Assembly (NCBI RefSeq): GCF_002113025.1
Contig: NZ_NEJH01000001.1
Location: forward strand, 62,001 to 126,000
From: Pseudomonas sp. B28(2017)
GTDB lineage: Bacteria > Pseudomonadota > Gammaproteobacteria > Pseudomonadales > Pseudomonadaceae
Reading direction: 5' to 3'
Length of the DNA stretch: 64,000 bases
The notes beneath the pieces are model-generated. The model was not told the DNA's origin. It was given only the letters and a program-made list of their open reading frames with translations, and searched no databases. Positions 40,590-50,298 of this stretch are shown piece after piece; the first letter of the stretch is position 1, and every line of letters starts with the position of its first letter. Made by a program: the position numbers and the translations under genes.

Positions 40590-42098
40590 TCAGGCCTTGC
40601 TCGGAATCCCGTATTTGCGCAACCGATGGGCAATCGCGGTGTGGGAGGTTTGCAGGCGGGTCGCAAGTTGCCGGGTCGAGGGATAGCTGACGTAGAGTTT
40701 TTCCAGCAGGGTTTTCTCGAATTCGTCCATGGCCTGCTCCAGGCTGTCGACGTCATGGTCACTCTGACGGGCCACCGAGGTGCCGGCGATGTCGAGGTCG
40801 CCAATGTCCACCAGGCTGCTTTCGCAAATCGCCGCGGCGCGGAAGATCACGTTCTGCAATTGCCGCACGTTACCCGGCCAGCGGTTGCCCAGCAGCGCCG
40901 GGTAAGTGCCCGGCGCCAGGCGACAGACCGGGCGCTGGATCTGCGCGCAGGCCTGCTGCATGAAGTAGCGGGCCAGCAGCAGAATATCCTGGCCGCGCTC
41001 GCGCAACGGCGGCACTTCAACGTTGAGGACGTTGAGGCGATAGAACAGGTCTTCGCGGAACAGGCCTTCGCTGACCATTTTTTCCAGGTCGCGGTGGGTT
41101 GCGCTGAGAATCCGCACGTTGACCTTGACCTCACGGTCGCCGCCGACCCGGCGAAAACTGCCGTCGTTGAGAAAGCGCAGCAATTTGGCCTGCAGATACG
41201 GCGACATCTCGCCGATCTCATCGAGAAACACCGTGCCCTGGTTGGCCAGTTCCATCAGCCCTGGCTTGCCACCTCGTTGCGCGCCGGTGAAAGCGCCGGG
41301 GGCGTAGCCGAACAGTTCACTTTCGGCGAGGTTCTCTGGTAATGCCGCGCAGTTCAACGCCAGAAACGGTGCGCTGTGCCGGGCGCTGATGGCGTGGCAG
41401 GCACGGGCCACCAGTTCCTTGCCGGTGCCGGTTTCGCCCTGGATCAACAGCGGTGCATCGAGGGCTGCCACCCGCTGGGCGCGTGCCTTGAGGGTGCGGA
41501 TCACCGGGGACTCGCCGAGCAGTGCATCGAAACCTTCGGCATGGTCATGGTGCAGCGCGGACAGGCGTTCGCCGATGCGGTTCGGTTGGTACAGGGTCAG
41601 CAGGGCGCCGGCATCGGTGATCGGTGTGGCGTCGAGCAACAAGGTCTGGCCATTGACGGTGATTTCCCGCAGCGGCAGGCGAAAGCCGTGTTCGAGCAGG
41701 GCGTCGAGCAAGGCCGGGTCGGCAAACAGCTCGGCCACGCTTTCGCCGTCGGGTTCGCGGCCGTACAGGGCGATCAAGGCCGGGTTGGCCAGCAGCACCT
41801 TGCCGTCGCTGTCCAGGGCCAGCACCGGGTCGGTCATGGCGGCAAGCAGTGCGTCGAGCTGCAAGTGCCGGCGCTGGCCGGGCAGGATGTCGACCACCGT
41901 CACCGCTTGCACGCCACGCACACTGAACAGGGCATCACGCAGTTCCTCGAGGACTTGCGGGCTCAAGGTCGGAGCGTCGATGTAAACATTGGGCGGGACC
42001 ATTTCCACCGCATCCAGGTTCAGATTGCGCCCGCCGAGCAGGGCCAGGACTTCCTGGGTGATACCGACGCGGTCGATGAAGCTGACGTGGATACGCAT
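40590..42098 (-). CDS. gcsR: TyrR-like sigma-54 enhancer-binding protein GcsR
   Basis: The start MRIHVSFIDRVGITQEVLAL gives 502 residues. Domains: ACT (~1-70), PAS (~78-185), AAA+ (~205-435) and a C-terminal helix-turn-helix (RQLATRLQTSHTAIAHRLRK). AAA+ motifs are GETGTGKE, the sigma-54 contact loop GAFTGA and VFLDEIGEMSP. In P. aeruginosa GcsR responds to glycine and activates the glycine cleavage operon. Here it sits directly upstream of that operon with the expected DNA sites, which supports the same role. The ACT domain is the likely ligand sensor by inference. Confidence 0.92.
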   Translation of the reverse strand: MRIHVSFIDRVGITQEVLALLGGRNLNLDAVEMVPPNVYIDAPTLSPQVLEELRDALFSVRGVQAVTVVDILPGQRRHLQLDALLAAMTDPVLALDSDGKVLLANPALIALYGREPDGESVAELFADPALLDALLEHGFRLPLREITVNGQTLLLDATPITDAGALLTLYQPNRIGERLSALHHDHAEGFDALLGESPVIRTLKARAQRVAALDAPLLIQGETGTGKELVARACHAISARHSAPFLALNCAALPENLAESELFGYAPGAFTGAQRGGKPGLMELANQGTVFLDEIGEMSPYLQAKLLRFLNDGSFRRVGGDREVKVNVRILSATHRDLEKMVSEGLFREDLFYRLNVLNVEVPPLRERGQDILLLARYFMQQACAQIQRPVCRLAPGTYPALLGNRWPGNVRQLQNVIFRAAAICESSLVDIGDLDIAGTSVARQSDHDVDSLEQAMDEFEKTLLEKLYVSYPSTRQLATRLQTSHTAIAHRLRKYGIPSKA

Positions 42099-42199
42099 GG
42101 GGCGGTTTCGGGTTCTGCAGTGCGGAGGGTGGCAAGTATGCCTTGGGGCGGGCCAATGGTGAAATCCTGTACGGGACTTCGGGGACTGCATCAATCCAA

Positions 42200-42289
42200 T
42201 GTGGGAACGAGCCTGCTCGCGATGAGGGAGTGTCAGTCGAAATGTATGTCGAATGTCACACCGCTATCGCGAGCAGGCTCGCTCCCACA
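42200..42289. repeat. REPIN between gcsR and the DUF5064-like gene
   Basis: Forward hairpin 42200-42222 (GGAACG instead of GGAGCG) and reverse hairpin 42267-42289, 44-base spacer. The mismatch slightly weakens the first hairpin. Confidence 0.88.
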
Positions 42290-42296
42290 AGGGGGG

Positions 42297-42659
42297 TTAC
42301 TCGAATTTCTCGAGATCTATCGGGTCGCCGGATTTCATATTCAGCTGTTTGCGTATGTCCTCAAACATCAGATCGTAGTGTTTGTGTGTCGAACCGATCT
42401 GACTATGGGTCTTTGGAATACCGTACTTCTCGGCGATTTTCGTCACGTTGCTGGCGAAGTTGTAGGCCTCCTCCTTGGGCAGGAAGAAGGGCTCTGACAT
42501 GACCTTGCCCTGAATGCTGCCATGCATGGTGAACTGGATGCCTTTTTCACCTTTGTCATTCTTGCTGACTTCATAGTCGAGGTGCACGTTGTAGCTGACA
42601 TCGTCCGGTGTCAGCGCATGACGCTCGATGTGCAAGTGACCTGGCTCAAACTGTGCCAT
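42297..42659 (-). CDS. Small conserved Pseudomonas protein (probably DUF5064 family)
   Basis: The 120-residue soluble protein MAQFEPGHLHIERHALTPDD has alternating beta-strand segments (YNVHLDYEVSKND, IQFTMHGSIQGKV) and a Lys-rich helical C-terminal half (NFASNVTKIAEKYGIPKTH). It shows no signal peptide or catalytic motif. I believe it belongs to DUF5064, a Pseudomonas family of unknown function. It lies 12 bases after arcC on the same strand, so it probably rides on the arc transcript. Confidence 0.7.
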   Translation of the reverse strand: MAQFEPGHLHIERHALTPDDVSYNVHLDYEVSKNDKGEKGIQFTMHGSIQGKVMSEPFFLPKEEAYNFASNVTKIAEKYGIPKTHSQIGSTHKHYDLMFEDIRKQLNMKSGDPIDLEKFE

Positions 42660-42671
42660 GGGCGTCTCTCC

Positions 42672-43601
42672 TTACAAGTAGGTAATGCCAGGTGTTGCCG
42701 TGCTGATGCGCGTGCCGGCCGTGCCCTGGACGATCGCTTCAATATCCGCGAGTGAGCCAATCACCGCGACCTTTCCAGTATGGCGTGCGAATTCGCAGGC
42801 TGCCTGCACCTTCGGTCCCATGGAGCCGGCGGCGAAGCCAAGTTTTTCCATTTCGTCGGGATGCGCCTGGGCGATGGCTTTCTGCGTGGGTTTGCCAAAG
42901 TCGATGAACGCGGCGTTGACGTCAGTGGCGATCACCAGCAGATCGGCTTCAAGCTGTTCGGCCAGCAGCGCCGAGCACAGGTCCTTGTCGATGACCGCTT
43001 CGACGCCTTCGAGTTTGCCGGGGGACGTATACATGGTCGGAATGCCGCCGCCACCGGCACAGATCACGATGCTGCTTTTTTCCAGCAGCCATTTGATCGG
43101 GCGGATTTCGAAAATGCGTTTCGGTTTCGGGCTGGCGACCACGCGGCGGTATTTGTCGCCGTCCGGGGCAATGGCCCAGCCTTTTTCGGCGGCGAGTCTT
43201 TCCGCATCGGCCTTGCTGTAGACCGGGCCGATGGGTTTTGTCGGATTTTTGAAGGCCGGATCATTGGCGTCGACTTCGACCTGGGTCAGCAAGGTTGCGA
43301 AGGGGACTTCAAAGTCCAGCAGGTTCCCCAGTTCCTGTTCGATGATGTAGCCGATCATGCCTTCGGTTTCGGCGCCGAGCACGTCCAGCGGGTAAGGGGT
43401 GACGGAGGTGTAGGCCGCCGCTTGCAAAGACAGCAGGCCGACCTGGGGGCCATTGCCGTGGGCGATGACCAGTTGGTTGCCGGGATGAATCTTGGCGATC
43501 TGTTCGGTGGCGATCCGGATGTTGGCGCGCTGGTTGTCAGCGGTCATGGGTTCGCCCCGGCGGAGCAGGGCATTACCGCCCAGAGCAACGACGATACGCA
43601 T
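42672..43601 (-). CDS. arcC: Carbamate kinase
   Basis: ArcC makes ATP from carbamoyl phosphate and ADP in the last step of the arginine deiminase pathway. The 309-residue protein starts [20 protein letters not shown]. It contains [31 protein letters not shown] and [15 protein letters not shown], the carbamate kinase signatures. A 150-base gap with a REPIN separates it from arcB. Confidence 0.97.
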   Translation of the reverse strand: MRIVVALGGNALLRRGEPMTADNQRANIRIATEQIAKIHPGNQLVIAHGNGPQVGLLSLQAAAYTSVTPYPLDVLGAETEGMIGYIIEQELGNLLDFEVPFATLLTQVEVDANDPAFKNPTKPIGPVYSKADAERLAAEKGWAIAPDGDKYRRVVASPKPKRIFEIRPIKWLLEKSSIVICAGGGGIPTMYTSPGKLEGVEAVIDKDLCSALLAEQLEADLLVIATDVNAAFIDFGKPTQKAIAQAHPDEMEKLGFAAGSMGPKVQAACEFARHTGKVAVIGSLADIEAIVQGTAGTRISTATPGITYL

Positions 43602-43645
43602 GGTGCAGTCCTTCTAAAAGAGAAGTCACAATCAACCCGGTCCTT

Positions 43646-43735
43646 TGTGGGAGCGAGCCTGCTCGCGAAGGCGTCGTGTCAGTCAACATCAATGCTGAAT
43701 GTCAGACCGCATTCGCGAGCAGGCTCGCTCCCACA
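43646..43735. repeat. REPIN inside the arc operon, between arcB and arcC
   Basis: Forward hairpin 43646-43668 and reverse hairpin 43713-43735 with a 44-base spacer. It sits in the transcribed gap of the arcDABC series, where it may block exonucleases and alter the relative level of arcC mRNA. Confidence 0.92.
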
Positions 43736-43751
43736 GTGACCGGCGTTGGTC

Positions 43752-44762
43752 TTACAAGTCAGCCAGCGTCGACACCAGAATCGCCTTGATGGTGTGCATG
43801 CGGTTTTCCGCTTGCTCGAAGGCGATGCAGGCCGGCGACTCGAATACGTCATCGGTCACTTCGATGCCGTTCTTCAGGTGCGGGTACTGCTCGGCAATCT
43901 GCTTGCCGACCTTGGTGTCGCTGTTGTGGAACGCCGGCAGGCAGTGCATGAACTTGGTGCGCGGATTACCAGTGGCTTTCATCAGTTCGGCGTTGACCTG
44001 GTACGGCAGCAGTTGCTGGATGCGTTCGGCCCAGGCTTCGACCGGCTCGCCCATCGACACCCAGACGTCGGTGTGGATGAAGTCCACGCCCTTGACGGCG
44101 GCTTTCGGGTCTTCGGTGAGGGTGATGCGCGCGCCGCTTTCTTCCCCGTATTGTTTGCAGCGAGCCACCAGGTCGTCTGCTGGCCACAGGGCTTTTGGCG
44201 CGCAGATGCGCACGTCCATGCCGAGCTTGGCGCCGATCAGCAGCAGCGAGTTGCCCATGTTGTTGCGCGCATCGCCGAGGTAGGCGTAGCTGATCTCGTG
44301 GACGGGCTTGTCGGCGTGCTCACGCATGGTCAGCACGTCGGCGATCATTTGCGTCGGGTGATACTCGTCGGTGAGGCCGTTGAACACCGGTACGCCGGCA
44401 TACTTTGCCAGCTCCTCGACGATTTCCTGCTTGAAGCCACGGTATTCGATGGCGTCGTACATGCGCCCGAGCACCCGGGCGGTGTCCTTCATGCTTTCCT
44501 TGTGACCGATCTGCGAAGAGTTCGGGTCGATATAGGTGACATTGGCGCCCTGGTCATAGGCGGCAACTTCGAACGCACAGCGGGTGCGGGTCGAGGTCTT
44601 TTCGAAGATCAGCGCGATGTTGTTGCCCTTGAGATGCTGCTGTTCGGTGCCGGTGTACTTGGCACGCTTGAGGTCGCGGGACAGGTCGAGCAGGTAGCGC
44701 AATTCGCGAGGGGTGTGGTGTTCCAGGCTCAGCAGATTGCGGTTATGGATATTGAACGCCAT
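43752..44762 (-). CDS. arcB: Catabolic ornithine carbamoyltransferase
   Basis: ArcB phosphorolyses citrulline to ornithine and carbamoyl phosphate. The 336-residue protein starts [20 protein letters not shown]. The carbamoyl-phosphate loop is [13 protein letters not shown], and [14 protein letters not shown] supplies the ornithine-side HCLP motif. Length and position between arcA and arcC identify the catabolic type. It starts 23 bases after arcA. Confidence 0.96.
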   Translation of the reverse strand: MAFNIHNRNLLSLEHHTPRELRYLLDLSRDLKRAKYTGTEQQHLKGNNIALIFEKTSTRTRCAFEVAAYDQGANVTYIDPNSSQIGHKESMKDTARVLGRMYDAIEYRGFKQEIVEELAKYAGVPVFNGLTDEYHPTQMIADVLTMREHADKPVHEISYAYLGDARNNMGNSLLLIGAKLGMDVRICAPKALWPADDLVARCKQYGEESGARITLTEDPKAAVKGVDFIHTDVWVSMGEPVEAWAERIQQLLPYQVNAELMKATGNPRTKFMHCLPAFHNSDTKVGKQIAEQYPHLKNGIEVTDDVFESPACIAFEQAENRMHTIKAILVSTLADL

Positions 44763-44785
44763 TTTGGATCTCCTAAGGTGAACGG

Positions 44786-46042
44786 TTAGTAGTCAATCGG
44801 GTCGCGGATGATCGGGCAGGTCATGCAATGGCCGCCGCCCCGTCCCCGGCCGAGTTCGCCGGCGCTGATGGTGATCACTTCCACGCCTGCCTTGCGCAGC
44901 AGGGTATTGGTGTAGGTATTGCGGTCGTAGCCGATGACCACGCCTGGCTCCACGGCCACCACGTTGTTGCCGTCGTCCCATTGCTCGCGCTCGGCAGCGA
45001 AGCTGTTGCCACCGGTTTCCACCACACGCAGGGCCTTGAGGTTGAGGGCCTGGGCCACGGCGTCGAGGAAGTTGGTGTCTTCACGGCGGATGTCGATACC
45101 GCCCGCTTTGCTTTCATCGGGACGCAGGGTGAAGGCGACAATCTGGCTCACCACTTCCGGGAAGATCGTGACGAGGTCGCGATCACAGAAGCTGAATACC
45201 GTGTCCAGGTGCATCGCTGCGCGGGATTTCGGCAGGCCGGCGACAATCACTTTCTCGACGGCCTTGTTTTTGAACAGGTTCACCGCCAGTTGGGCAATGG
45301 CCTGCCGCGACGAGCGCTCGCCCATGCCGATCAACACCACGCCATTGCCGATCGGCATCACGTCACCACCCTCAAGGGTGGAGTTGCCATGATCCTTGTC
45401 CGGGTCGCCGTACCAGATCTGGAAGTCGGCATTGGTGAACTCGGGGTGGAATTTGTAGATGGCGGTGGTCAGCAGGGTTTCCTGGCGGCGCGCCGGCCAA
45501 TACATCGGGTTGAGGGTGACGCCACCGTAGATCCAGCAGGTGGTATCGCGGGTGAACTGGGTGTTGGGCAACGGCGGCAGGATGAAGCTGGAGTTGCCGA
45601 GGAAGTCGCGGAACATCTCGATGGCCTTGCCGCCGAAACTGGTGGGCAAGTCATCGCCGGAAACGCCGCCGATCAGGAACTCGGCGATCTTGCGCGGCTC
45701 CAGGCTACGCAGCCACGAGGTGGTTTCGTTGATCAGGCCCAGGCCCACAGAGTTGGCGGTGATCTTGCGTTCCAGGATCCAGTCCAGAGCTTCGGGAATG
45801 GCGACGATGTCGGTCAGCAGGTTGTGCATTTCCAGCACATCGATGTTGCGTTCGCGCATCTTGGTGACGAAGTCGAAGTGGTCGCGCTTGGCCTGGGCCA
45901 CCCACAGCACATCATCGAACAGCAGTTCATCGCAGTTGTTCGGGGTCAGCCGCTGATGGGCAAGTCCCGGGGAGCAGACCATGACTTTGCGCAGTTTGCC
46001 GGCTTCGGAATGGACGCCGTACTTAACTTTTTCCTTGGTCAT
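44786..46042 (-). CDS. arcA: Arginine deiminase
   Basis: ArcA converts arginine to citrulline and ammonia. The 418-residue protein has the P. aeruginosa length and starts [20 protein letters not shown]. The catalytic Cys is in [12 protein letters not shown] near the end (about 406). [25 protein letters not shown] and [14 protein letters not shown] carry the guanidinium-binding Asp/Glu/His residues. It lies 51 bases after arcD. Confidence 0.97.
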   Translation of the reverse strand: MTKEKVKYGVHSEAGKLRKVMVCSPGLAHQRLTPNNCDELLFDDVLWVAQAKRDHFDFVTKMRERNIDVLEMHNLLTDIVAIPEALDWILERKITANSVGLGLINETTSWLRSLEPRKIAEFLIGGVSGDDLPTSFGGKAIEMFRDFLGNSSFILPPLPNTQFTRDTTCWIYGGVTLNPMYWPARRQETLLTTAIYKFHPEFTNADFQIWYGDPDKDHGNSTLEGGDVMPIGNGVVLIGMGERSSRQAIAQLAVNLFKNKAVEKVIVAGLPKSRAAMHLDTVFSFCDRDLVTIFPEVVSQIVAFTLRPDESKAGGIDIRREDTNFLDAVAQALNLKALRVVETGGNSFAAEREQWDDGNNVVAVEPGVVIGYDRNTYTNTLLRKAGVEVITISAGELGRGRGGGHCMTCPIIRDPIDY

Positions 46043-46093
46043 TACAGTGATCCTCCAGATGACAAAACAGGGTTGTGCTTCCAGAAGCAGAAG

Positions 46094-47521
46094 CTAAAGG
46101 GTCAGGAAGCCGTCGTAGAGTCCGTAGGCCGCCACCACGGCGCCCACGACCACCGCAGCGAAAATCAGCTTCTCGACGTTGGTGAAAACCGGTTTGTTGA
46201 TTTCCAGCTTGGCCTTGGCGAACAGGACCACGCCGGGGGCGTAGAGCAGGGCGGACAGCAGCAGGTATTTGATGCCGCCGGCGTACAGCAGCCAGATCGC
46301 GTAGATCAGGGCCACCGCGCCGATGATGAGATCCTTCTGCCGCTCGCCCGCCGTGTCTTCGTAGCTTTCGCCACGCACCGCCAACAGCAGGGCATAGGCC
46401 GCTGACCACAGGTAGGGCACCAGAATCATCGAGGTGGCGAGGTAGATCAGCGACAGGTAGGTGCTGGCGGAAAACAGCGTGATGATCAGGAAAATCTGCA
46501 CCATGGCGTTGGTCAGCCACAGGGCGTTGACCGGTACATGGTTGGCGTTTTCCTTGCGCAAAAACTCCGGCATGGTGTGGTCCCTGGCGGCGGCGAACAT
46601 GATCTCCGCGCATAGCAGCACCCACGACAGTAACGCCCCCAGCAACGAGATGATCAAACCGACGCTGATCAGCACCGCGCCCCAGTGACCGACCACGTGT
46701 TCCAGCACGGCGGCCATTGACGGGTTTTGCAGTTTGGCCAGTTCCGGCTGGGTCATGATCCCCAGCGACAGCACGTTGACCAGGACTAAAAACAGCAGCA
46801 CGGTGACGAAGCCGATCACGGTGGCTTTACCCACATCGCTGCGTTTTTCCGCCCGGGCCGAAAAGATGCTCGCGCCTTCGATGCCGATGAACACCCACAC
46901 GGTGACCAGCATCATTTTGCGCACCTGGTCCATCACGCTGCCCAGGTCCGGGTTCTTCAGGCCCCAGATGTCGGCGGTGAAGATGTCCAGCTTGAAGGCG
47001 AACAACGCAATCAACATGAACAACAGCAGCGGCACAATCTTGGCGACGGTGGTCACCAGGTTGATGAACGCTGCTTCCTTGATTCCTCGCAGCACGAGGA
47101 AATGTACGGCCCAGAGCAGCACCGAGGCACCGATCACGGCAGCGGGGGTATTCCCCTCCCCAAATAGCGGAAAGAAGTAGCCGAGGGTGCTGAACAAAAG
47201 TACGAAGTACCCCACGTTGCCCAGCCAGGCACTGATCCAGTACCCCCAGGCGGACGAGAAGCCCATGTAGTCTCCGAAACCGGCCTTGGCGTAGGCATAG
47301 ACCCCACCGTCCAGGTCGGGTTTGCGGTTGGCCAGGGTCTGGAACACGAACGCCAGGGTGAGCATGCCGACGGCGGTGATCGCCCATCCGATCAGAATGG
47401 CGCCGACATCCGCACTGGCGGCCATGTTTTGTGGCAAGGAAAATATACCGCCACCAATCATCGAACCCACGACTAACGCAACCAGCGCGCCGAGTTTCAG
47501 TTTTCCGGGTGCTTCAGACAT
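46094..47521 (-). CDS. arcD: Arginine/ornithine antiporter ArcD (first copy)
   Basis: ArcD exchanges external arginine for ornithine across the inner membrane. The 475-residue APC-family protein starts MSEAPGKLKLGALVALVVGS with about 12-13 predicted helices. GSMIGGGIFSLPQNMA in helix 1 is the substrate-site motif of basic amino-acid/polyamine antiporters. It is the first gene of arcDABC, and a near twin diverges from it across a 440-base gap. Confidence 0.95.
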   Translation of the reverse strand: MSEAPGKLKLGALVALVVGSMIGGGIFSLPQNMAASADVGAILIGWAITAVGMLTLAFVFQTLANRKPDLDGGVYAYAKAGFGDYMGFSSAWGYWISAWLGNVGYFVLLFSTLGYFFPLFGEGNTPAAVIGASVLLWAVHFLVLRGIKEAAFINLVTTVAKIVPLLLFMLIALFAFKLDIFTADIWGLKNPDLGSVMDQVRKMMLVTVWVFIGIEGASIFSARAEKRSDVGKATVIGFVTVLLFLVLVNVLSLGIMTQPELAKLQNPSMAAVLEHVVGHWGAVLISVGLIISLLGALLSWVLLCAEIMFAAARDHTMPEFLRKENANHVPVNALWLTNAMVQIFLIITLFSASTYLSLIYLATSMILVPYLWSAAYALLLAVRGESYEDTAGERQKDLIIGAVALIYAIWLLYAGGIKYLLLSALLYAPGVVLFAKAKLEINKPVFTNVEKLIFAAVVVGAVVAAYGLYDGFLTL

Positions 47522-47962
47522 TGCATGACTCCAATGCAGGAGAAGAGAGGCAACAGATTAATTCCGTTGACTGTTCCATCCGCTGACTTAGATCACTAAA
47601 TGAAAGCGTTCCCGGTTTGTTGGCGGAGTGCCATCATCTTGAATGGTCCTGCTTGTAATGCCTGTTCTAGAGCCTTTTCCTAGTTATCAAAGCCTGTTTG
47701 TAATTTGTTTCGAATTATGACGCTAGTTGGTTTTTCAGAATCTGCAAATTTTCTTCATGCATTTTTTGTACAGAATTGACGTATTAAAAAAACGTATAAA
47801 ACAAATGATTATATCGGCGTAAAAATAGCCGTTTTGTGCAAGTAAAAAAGCCGTTTGTTGGCGTTATCCAATAAACGTTATTACTCTTCAGCAGTTTAGT
47901 TGATGCGCGTTATGTGACGAGCTCGCGGCAGGTGTCGCCCTCAAAGAAATGGAGATGCAATG
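47522..47962. other. Divergent arcD-arcD control region
   Basis: The two arcD starts face away from each other across 441 AT-rich bases. No perfect ANR/FNR box (TTGAT-N4-ATCAA) is present. The closest is TTCCT-AGTT-ATCAA at 47677-47690 (8 of 10 positions); TTGAT-GCGC-GTTAT at 47900-47913 is weaker. GGAG at 47951-47954 is the ribosome site of the second copy. The transcription starts are not evident. Confidence 0.5.
47677..47690. promoter_or_regulatory. Candidate ANR (FNR-type) box for arcDABC
   Basis: TTCCT-AGTT-ATCAA matches TTGAT-N4-ATCAA at 8 of 10 fixed positions, 156 bases before the minus-strand arcD. Anaerobic activation by ANR is known for arcDABC in P. aeruginosa. The match is imperfect and the assignment tentative. 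Confidence 0.3.
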
Positions 47963-49390
47963 ATGTCGCAATCACCGAACAAGCTTCGCCTGAGCGCATT
48001 GATCGCGTTGGTGGTGGGTTCGATGATTGGCGGCGGGATTTTTTCCCTGCCGCAAAACATGGCGGCCAGGGCCGATGCGGGAGCGATCCTGCTGGGTTGG
48101 GCAATCACCGCCGTCGGCATGCTGACCCTGGCGTTCGTGTTCCAGACGCTGGCCAATCGCAAGCCGGATCTGGACTCTGGGGTCTACGCCTATGCCAAGG
48201 CCGGCTTCGGCGATTACATGGGATTTTCTTCGGCCTGGGGCTACTGGATCAGTGCGTGGCTGGGCAACGTCGGTTACTTCGTGCTGCTGTTCAGCACCCT
48301 CGGGTATTTCGTTCCGGTCTTTGGCGAGGGCAACACACCAATTGCGATCGTCTGCGCTTCGCTGCTGCTCTGGACCGTGCATTTTGTGGTGTTGCGCGGG
48401 ATCAAGGAGGCCGCGTTCATCAATCAAGTGACCACCGTGGCCAAGATTGTGCCGCTGATCATGTTCATCGTGATTGCCGCCGTGGCGTTCAAGGCGGACA
48501 TCTTTACCCTCGATATCTGGGGGCGCAACAACCCGGAGTTAGGCAGCGTGATGGACCAGGTCCGGCACATGATGCTGGTCACCGTGTTCGTGTTTATCGG
48601 GATCGAAGGGGCCAGTGTCTATTCGGCCCGGGCGCAGAAGCGCTCTGATGTAGGTCGCGCAACGGTGATCGGGTTCATTGGCGTGTTGGCGCTACTGGTG
48701 CTGGTGAATGTGTTGTCACTGGGGATCATGGCCCAGCCGGAGCTGGCGAAACTGCAGAACCCCTCGTTGGCGGCGGTGCTTGAATACATCGTTGGCCCCT
48801 GGGGGGCGTTGCTGATCAGCGTCGGCCTGGCGATCTCGTTATTGGGTGCCTTGTTGTCCTGGGCGCTGTTGTGCGCCGAAATCCTGTTCGCCACGGCGAA
48901 AGACAAGACCATGCCGGCATTCCTGAGCAAGGAAAACGCCAACCGTGTGCCGGTCAATGCGATGTGGCTGACCAACGCGATGATCCAGCTGTTCCTGCTG
49001 ATTACGCTGTTTTCCGCCGGTACTTACACCAGCCTGATTTACCTGGCGTCTTCCATGATTCTGGTGCCGTACCTGTGGTCGGCGGCCTATGCGGTGTTGT
49101 TGTGCGTGCGCGGTGAAACCTACCAGCAGGCGCCGGCCGAGCGAAGCAAGGATTTACTCATTGGCGTCATCGCTTTGAGTTATGCGGTGTGGTTGCTGTA
49201 CGCCGGTGGCCTGAAGTATTTGCTGCTGTCGGCGCTACTGTATGCGCCGGGCGTGATCCTGTTTGCCAAGGCACGCCATGAGCAGGGCATGCCATTGTTC
49301 ACGGTCATCGAGAAAGGCATTTTCACCGCTGTCATTGGGGGCGCCGGGCTGGCGGCTTATGGGTTGTATAGCGGGGTGCTGAGTCTGTGA
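47963..49390 (+). CDS. Arginine/ornithine antiporter ArcD (second, divergent copy)
   Basis: I choose the second of two adjacent ATGs (MSQSPNKLRLSALIALVVGS): GGAG is eight bases upstream and the protein then has exactly the 475 residues of the first copy. The two align without obvious gaps, about four in five residues identical by eye; helix 1 (GSMIGGGIFSLPQNMA) is unchanged. It is therefore a recent-looking paralogue in inverted orientation. Its stop overlaps the GTG start of an AlkA-type glycosylase gene. It may transport the same or a related basic amino acid. Confidence 0.9.
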   Translation: MSQSPNKLRLSALIALVVGSMIGGGIFSLPQNMAARADAGAILLGWAITAVGMLTLAFVFQTLANRKPDLDSGVYAYAKAGFGDYMGFSSAWGYWISAWLGNVGYFVLLFSTLGYFVPVFGEGNTPIAIVCASLLLWTVHFVVLRGIKEAAFINQVTTVAKIVPLIMFIVIAAVAFKADIFTLDIWGRNNPELGSVMDQVRHMMLVTVFVFIGIEGASVYSARAQKRSDVGRATVIGFIGVLALLVLVNVLSLGIMAQPELAKLQNPSLAAVLEYIVGPWGALLISVGLAISLLGALLSWALLCAEILFATAKDKTMPAFLSKENANRVPVNAMWLTNAMIQLFLLITLFSAGTYTSLIYLASSMILVPYLWSAAYAVLLCVRGETYQQAPAERSKDLLIGVIALSYAVWLLYAGGLKYLLLSALLYAPGVILFAKARHEQGMPLFTVIEKGIFTAVIGGAGLAAYGLYSGVLSL

Positions 49391-50262
49391 AGGTGCTGCT
49401 GGCGTACCAGCCACCCTATGACTGGCCGGCGATGCTGGATTTTCTGTCGGCGCGGGCGATTGCGGGACTGGAAACGGTTGCTGACGGCGCTTACTTGCGC
49501 GGCATCGAACTGAACGGTAGGCACGGTACCTTTTCCATCCGGCCTGCTACGTCTGATGCTCTTGAGCTGACACTGGATTTTCCCGACCCGAACGCCGTGC
49601 CCGAAATCGTCGAAAGAGTGCGGCGGATGTTCGATCTCGACGCGGACCTCGCCACGATCCATCGGCATTTAGCGGTTGATCCGCTGATGGCCCGGTTGAT
49701 TGCCCAGCGCCCCGGGCTGCGTGTACCGGGGGCGTGGGACGGGCTGGAACTGGCGATCCGCGCGGTGCTGGGGCAGCAGATAACGGTAGTGGCGGCGATC
49801 CGCCTGGCGGGGAAACTGGTGGCGCAATATGGCACACCGCTGGGCACACCGCTGGGCAGACCGTTGCCGGGTTTGAGCCACGTGTTCCCCACGGCTGACG
49901 TGTTGGCGGGGGCCGATCTGGCTGCGTTGGGCATGCCGAAAAGCCGAGGTCGGACGTTGTCGGGTGTGGCTCAGGCATTACTCGATGATCCGCGACTATT
50001 TGAGCCCGGTCGCGAGGGAGGCGTGGCGCGGTTGCTGGAGTTACACGGGATTGGTGACTGGACGGCGCAATACATTGCGCTGCGACAGTTTCGGGAGATG
50101 GACGGGTTTCCCAATGGCGACGTGGGGCTGATCAATGCGCTGGTGGCGCTTGAGGGGGGGCCGGTGACGGCCAGGCAGTTGCTGTTGCGGGGTGAAGCAT
50201 GGCGGCCTTATCGAGGGTATGCGGCGCAGGTGCTGTGGACTTCGTTGAGTCGCCCTGATTGA
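49387..50262 (+). CDS. AlkA-type DNA-3-methyladenine glycosylase
   Basis: The GTG start overlapping the arcD2 stop gives MKVLLAYQPPYDWPAMLDFL and 291 residues. An N-terminal AlkA_N domain (~1-115) precedes a helix-hairpin-helix-GPD domain (LLELHGIGDWTAQYIALRQF) with the catalytic Asp in FPNGDVGLINAL. AlkA enzymes remove alkylated bases from DNA. No ada gene or methyltransferase domain is attached. The GTGA overlap implies translation coupled to the antiporter, an odd pairing. A 12-base unit is repeated three times within it. Confidence 0.9.
   Translation: MKVLLAYQPPYDWPAMLDFLSARAIAGLETVADGAYLRGIELNGRHGTFSIRPATSDALELTLDFPDPNAVPEIVERVRRMFDLDADLATIHRHLAVDPLMARLIAQRPGLRVPGAWDGLELAIRAVLGQQITVVAAIRLAGKLVAQYGTPLGTPLGRPLPGLSHVFPTADVLAGADLAALGMPKSRGRTLSGVAQALLDDPRLFEPGREGGVARLLELHGIGDWTAQYIALRQFREMDGFPNGDVGLINALVALEGGPVTARQLLLRGEAWRPYRGYAAQVLWTSLSRPD
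49831..49866 (+). repeat. 12-base tandem repeat inside the AlkA-type gene
   Basis: GGCACACCGCTG occurs twice and a third copy (GGCAGACCGTTG) follows, encoding GTPL-GTPL-GRPL in a loop of the protein. Copy number could vary in frame. Confidence 0.8.
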
Positions 50263-50298
50263 TCGGGAGCTGGTTTAGTGTTGTCTCCACTGGCGCCA

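Noticed and set aside
47900..47913. TTGAT-GCGC-GTTAT as an ANR box for the second arcD
   Set aside because: Only one half-site matches (7 of 10 positions overall), too weak to annotate as a site.
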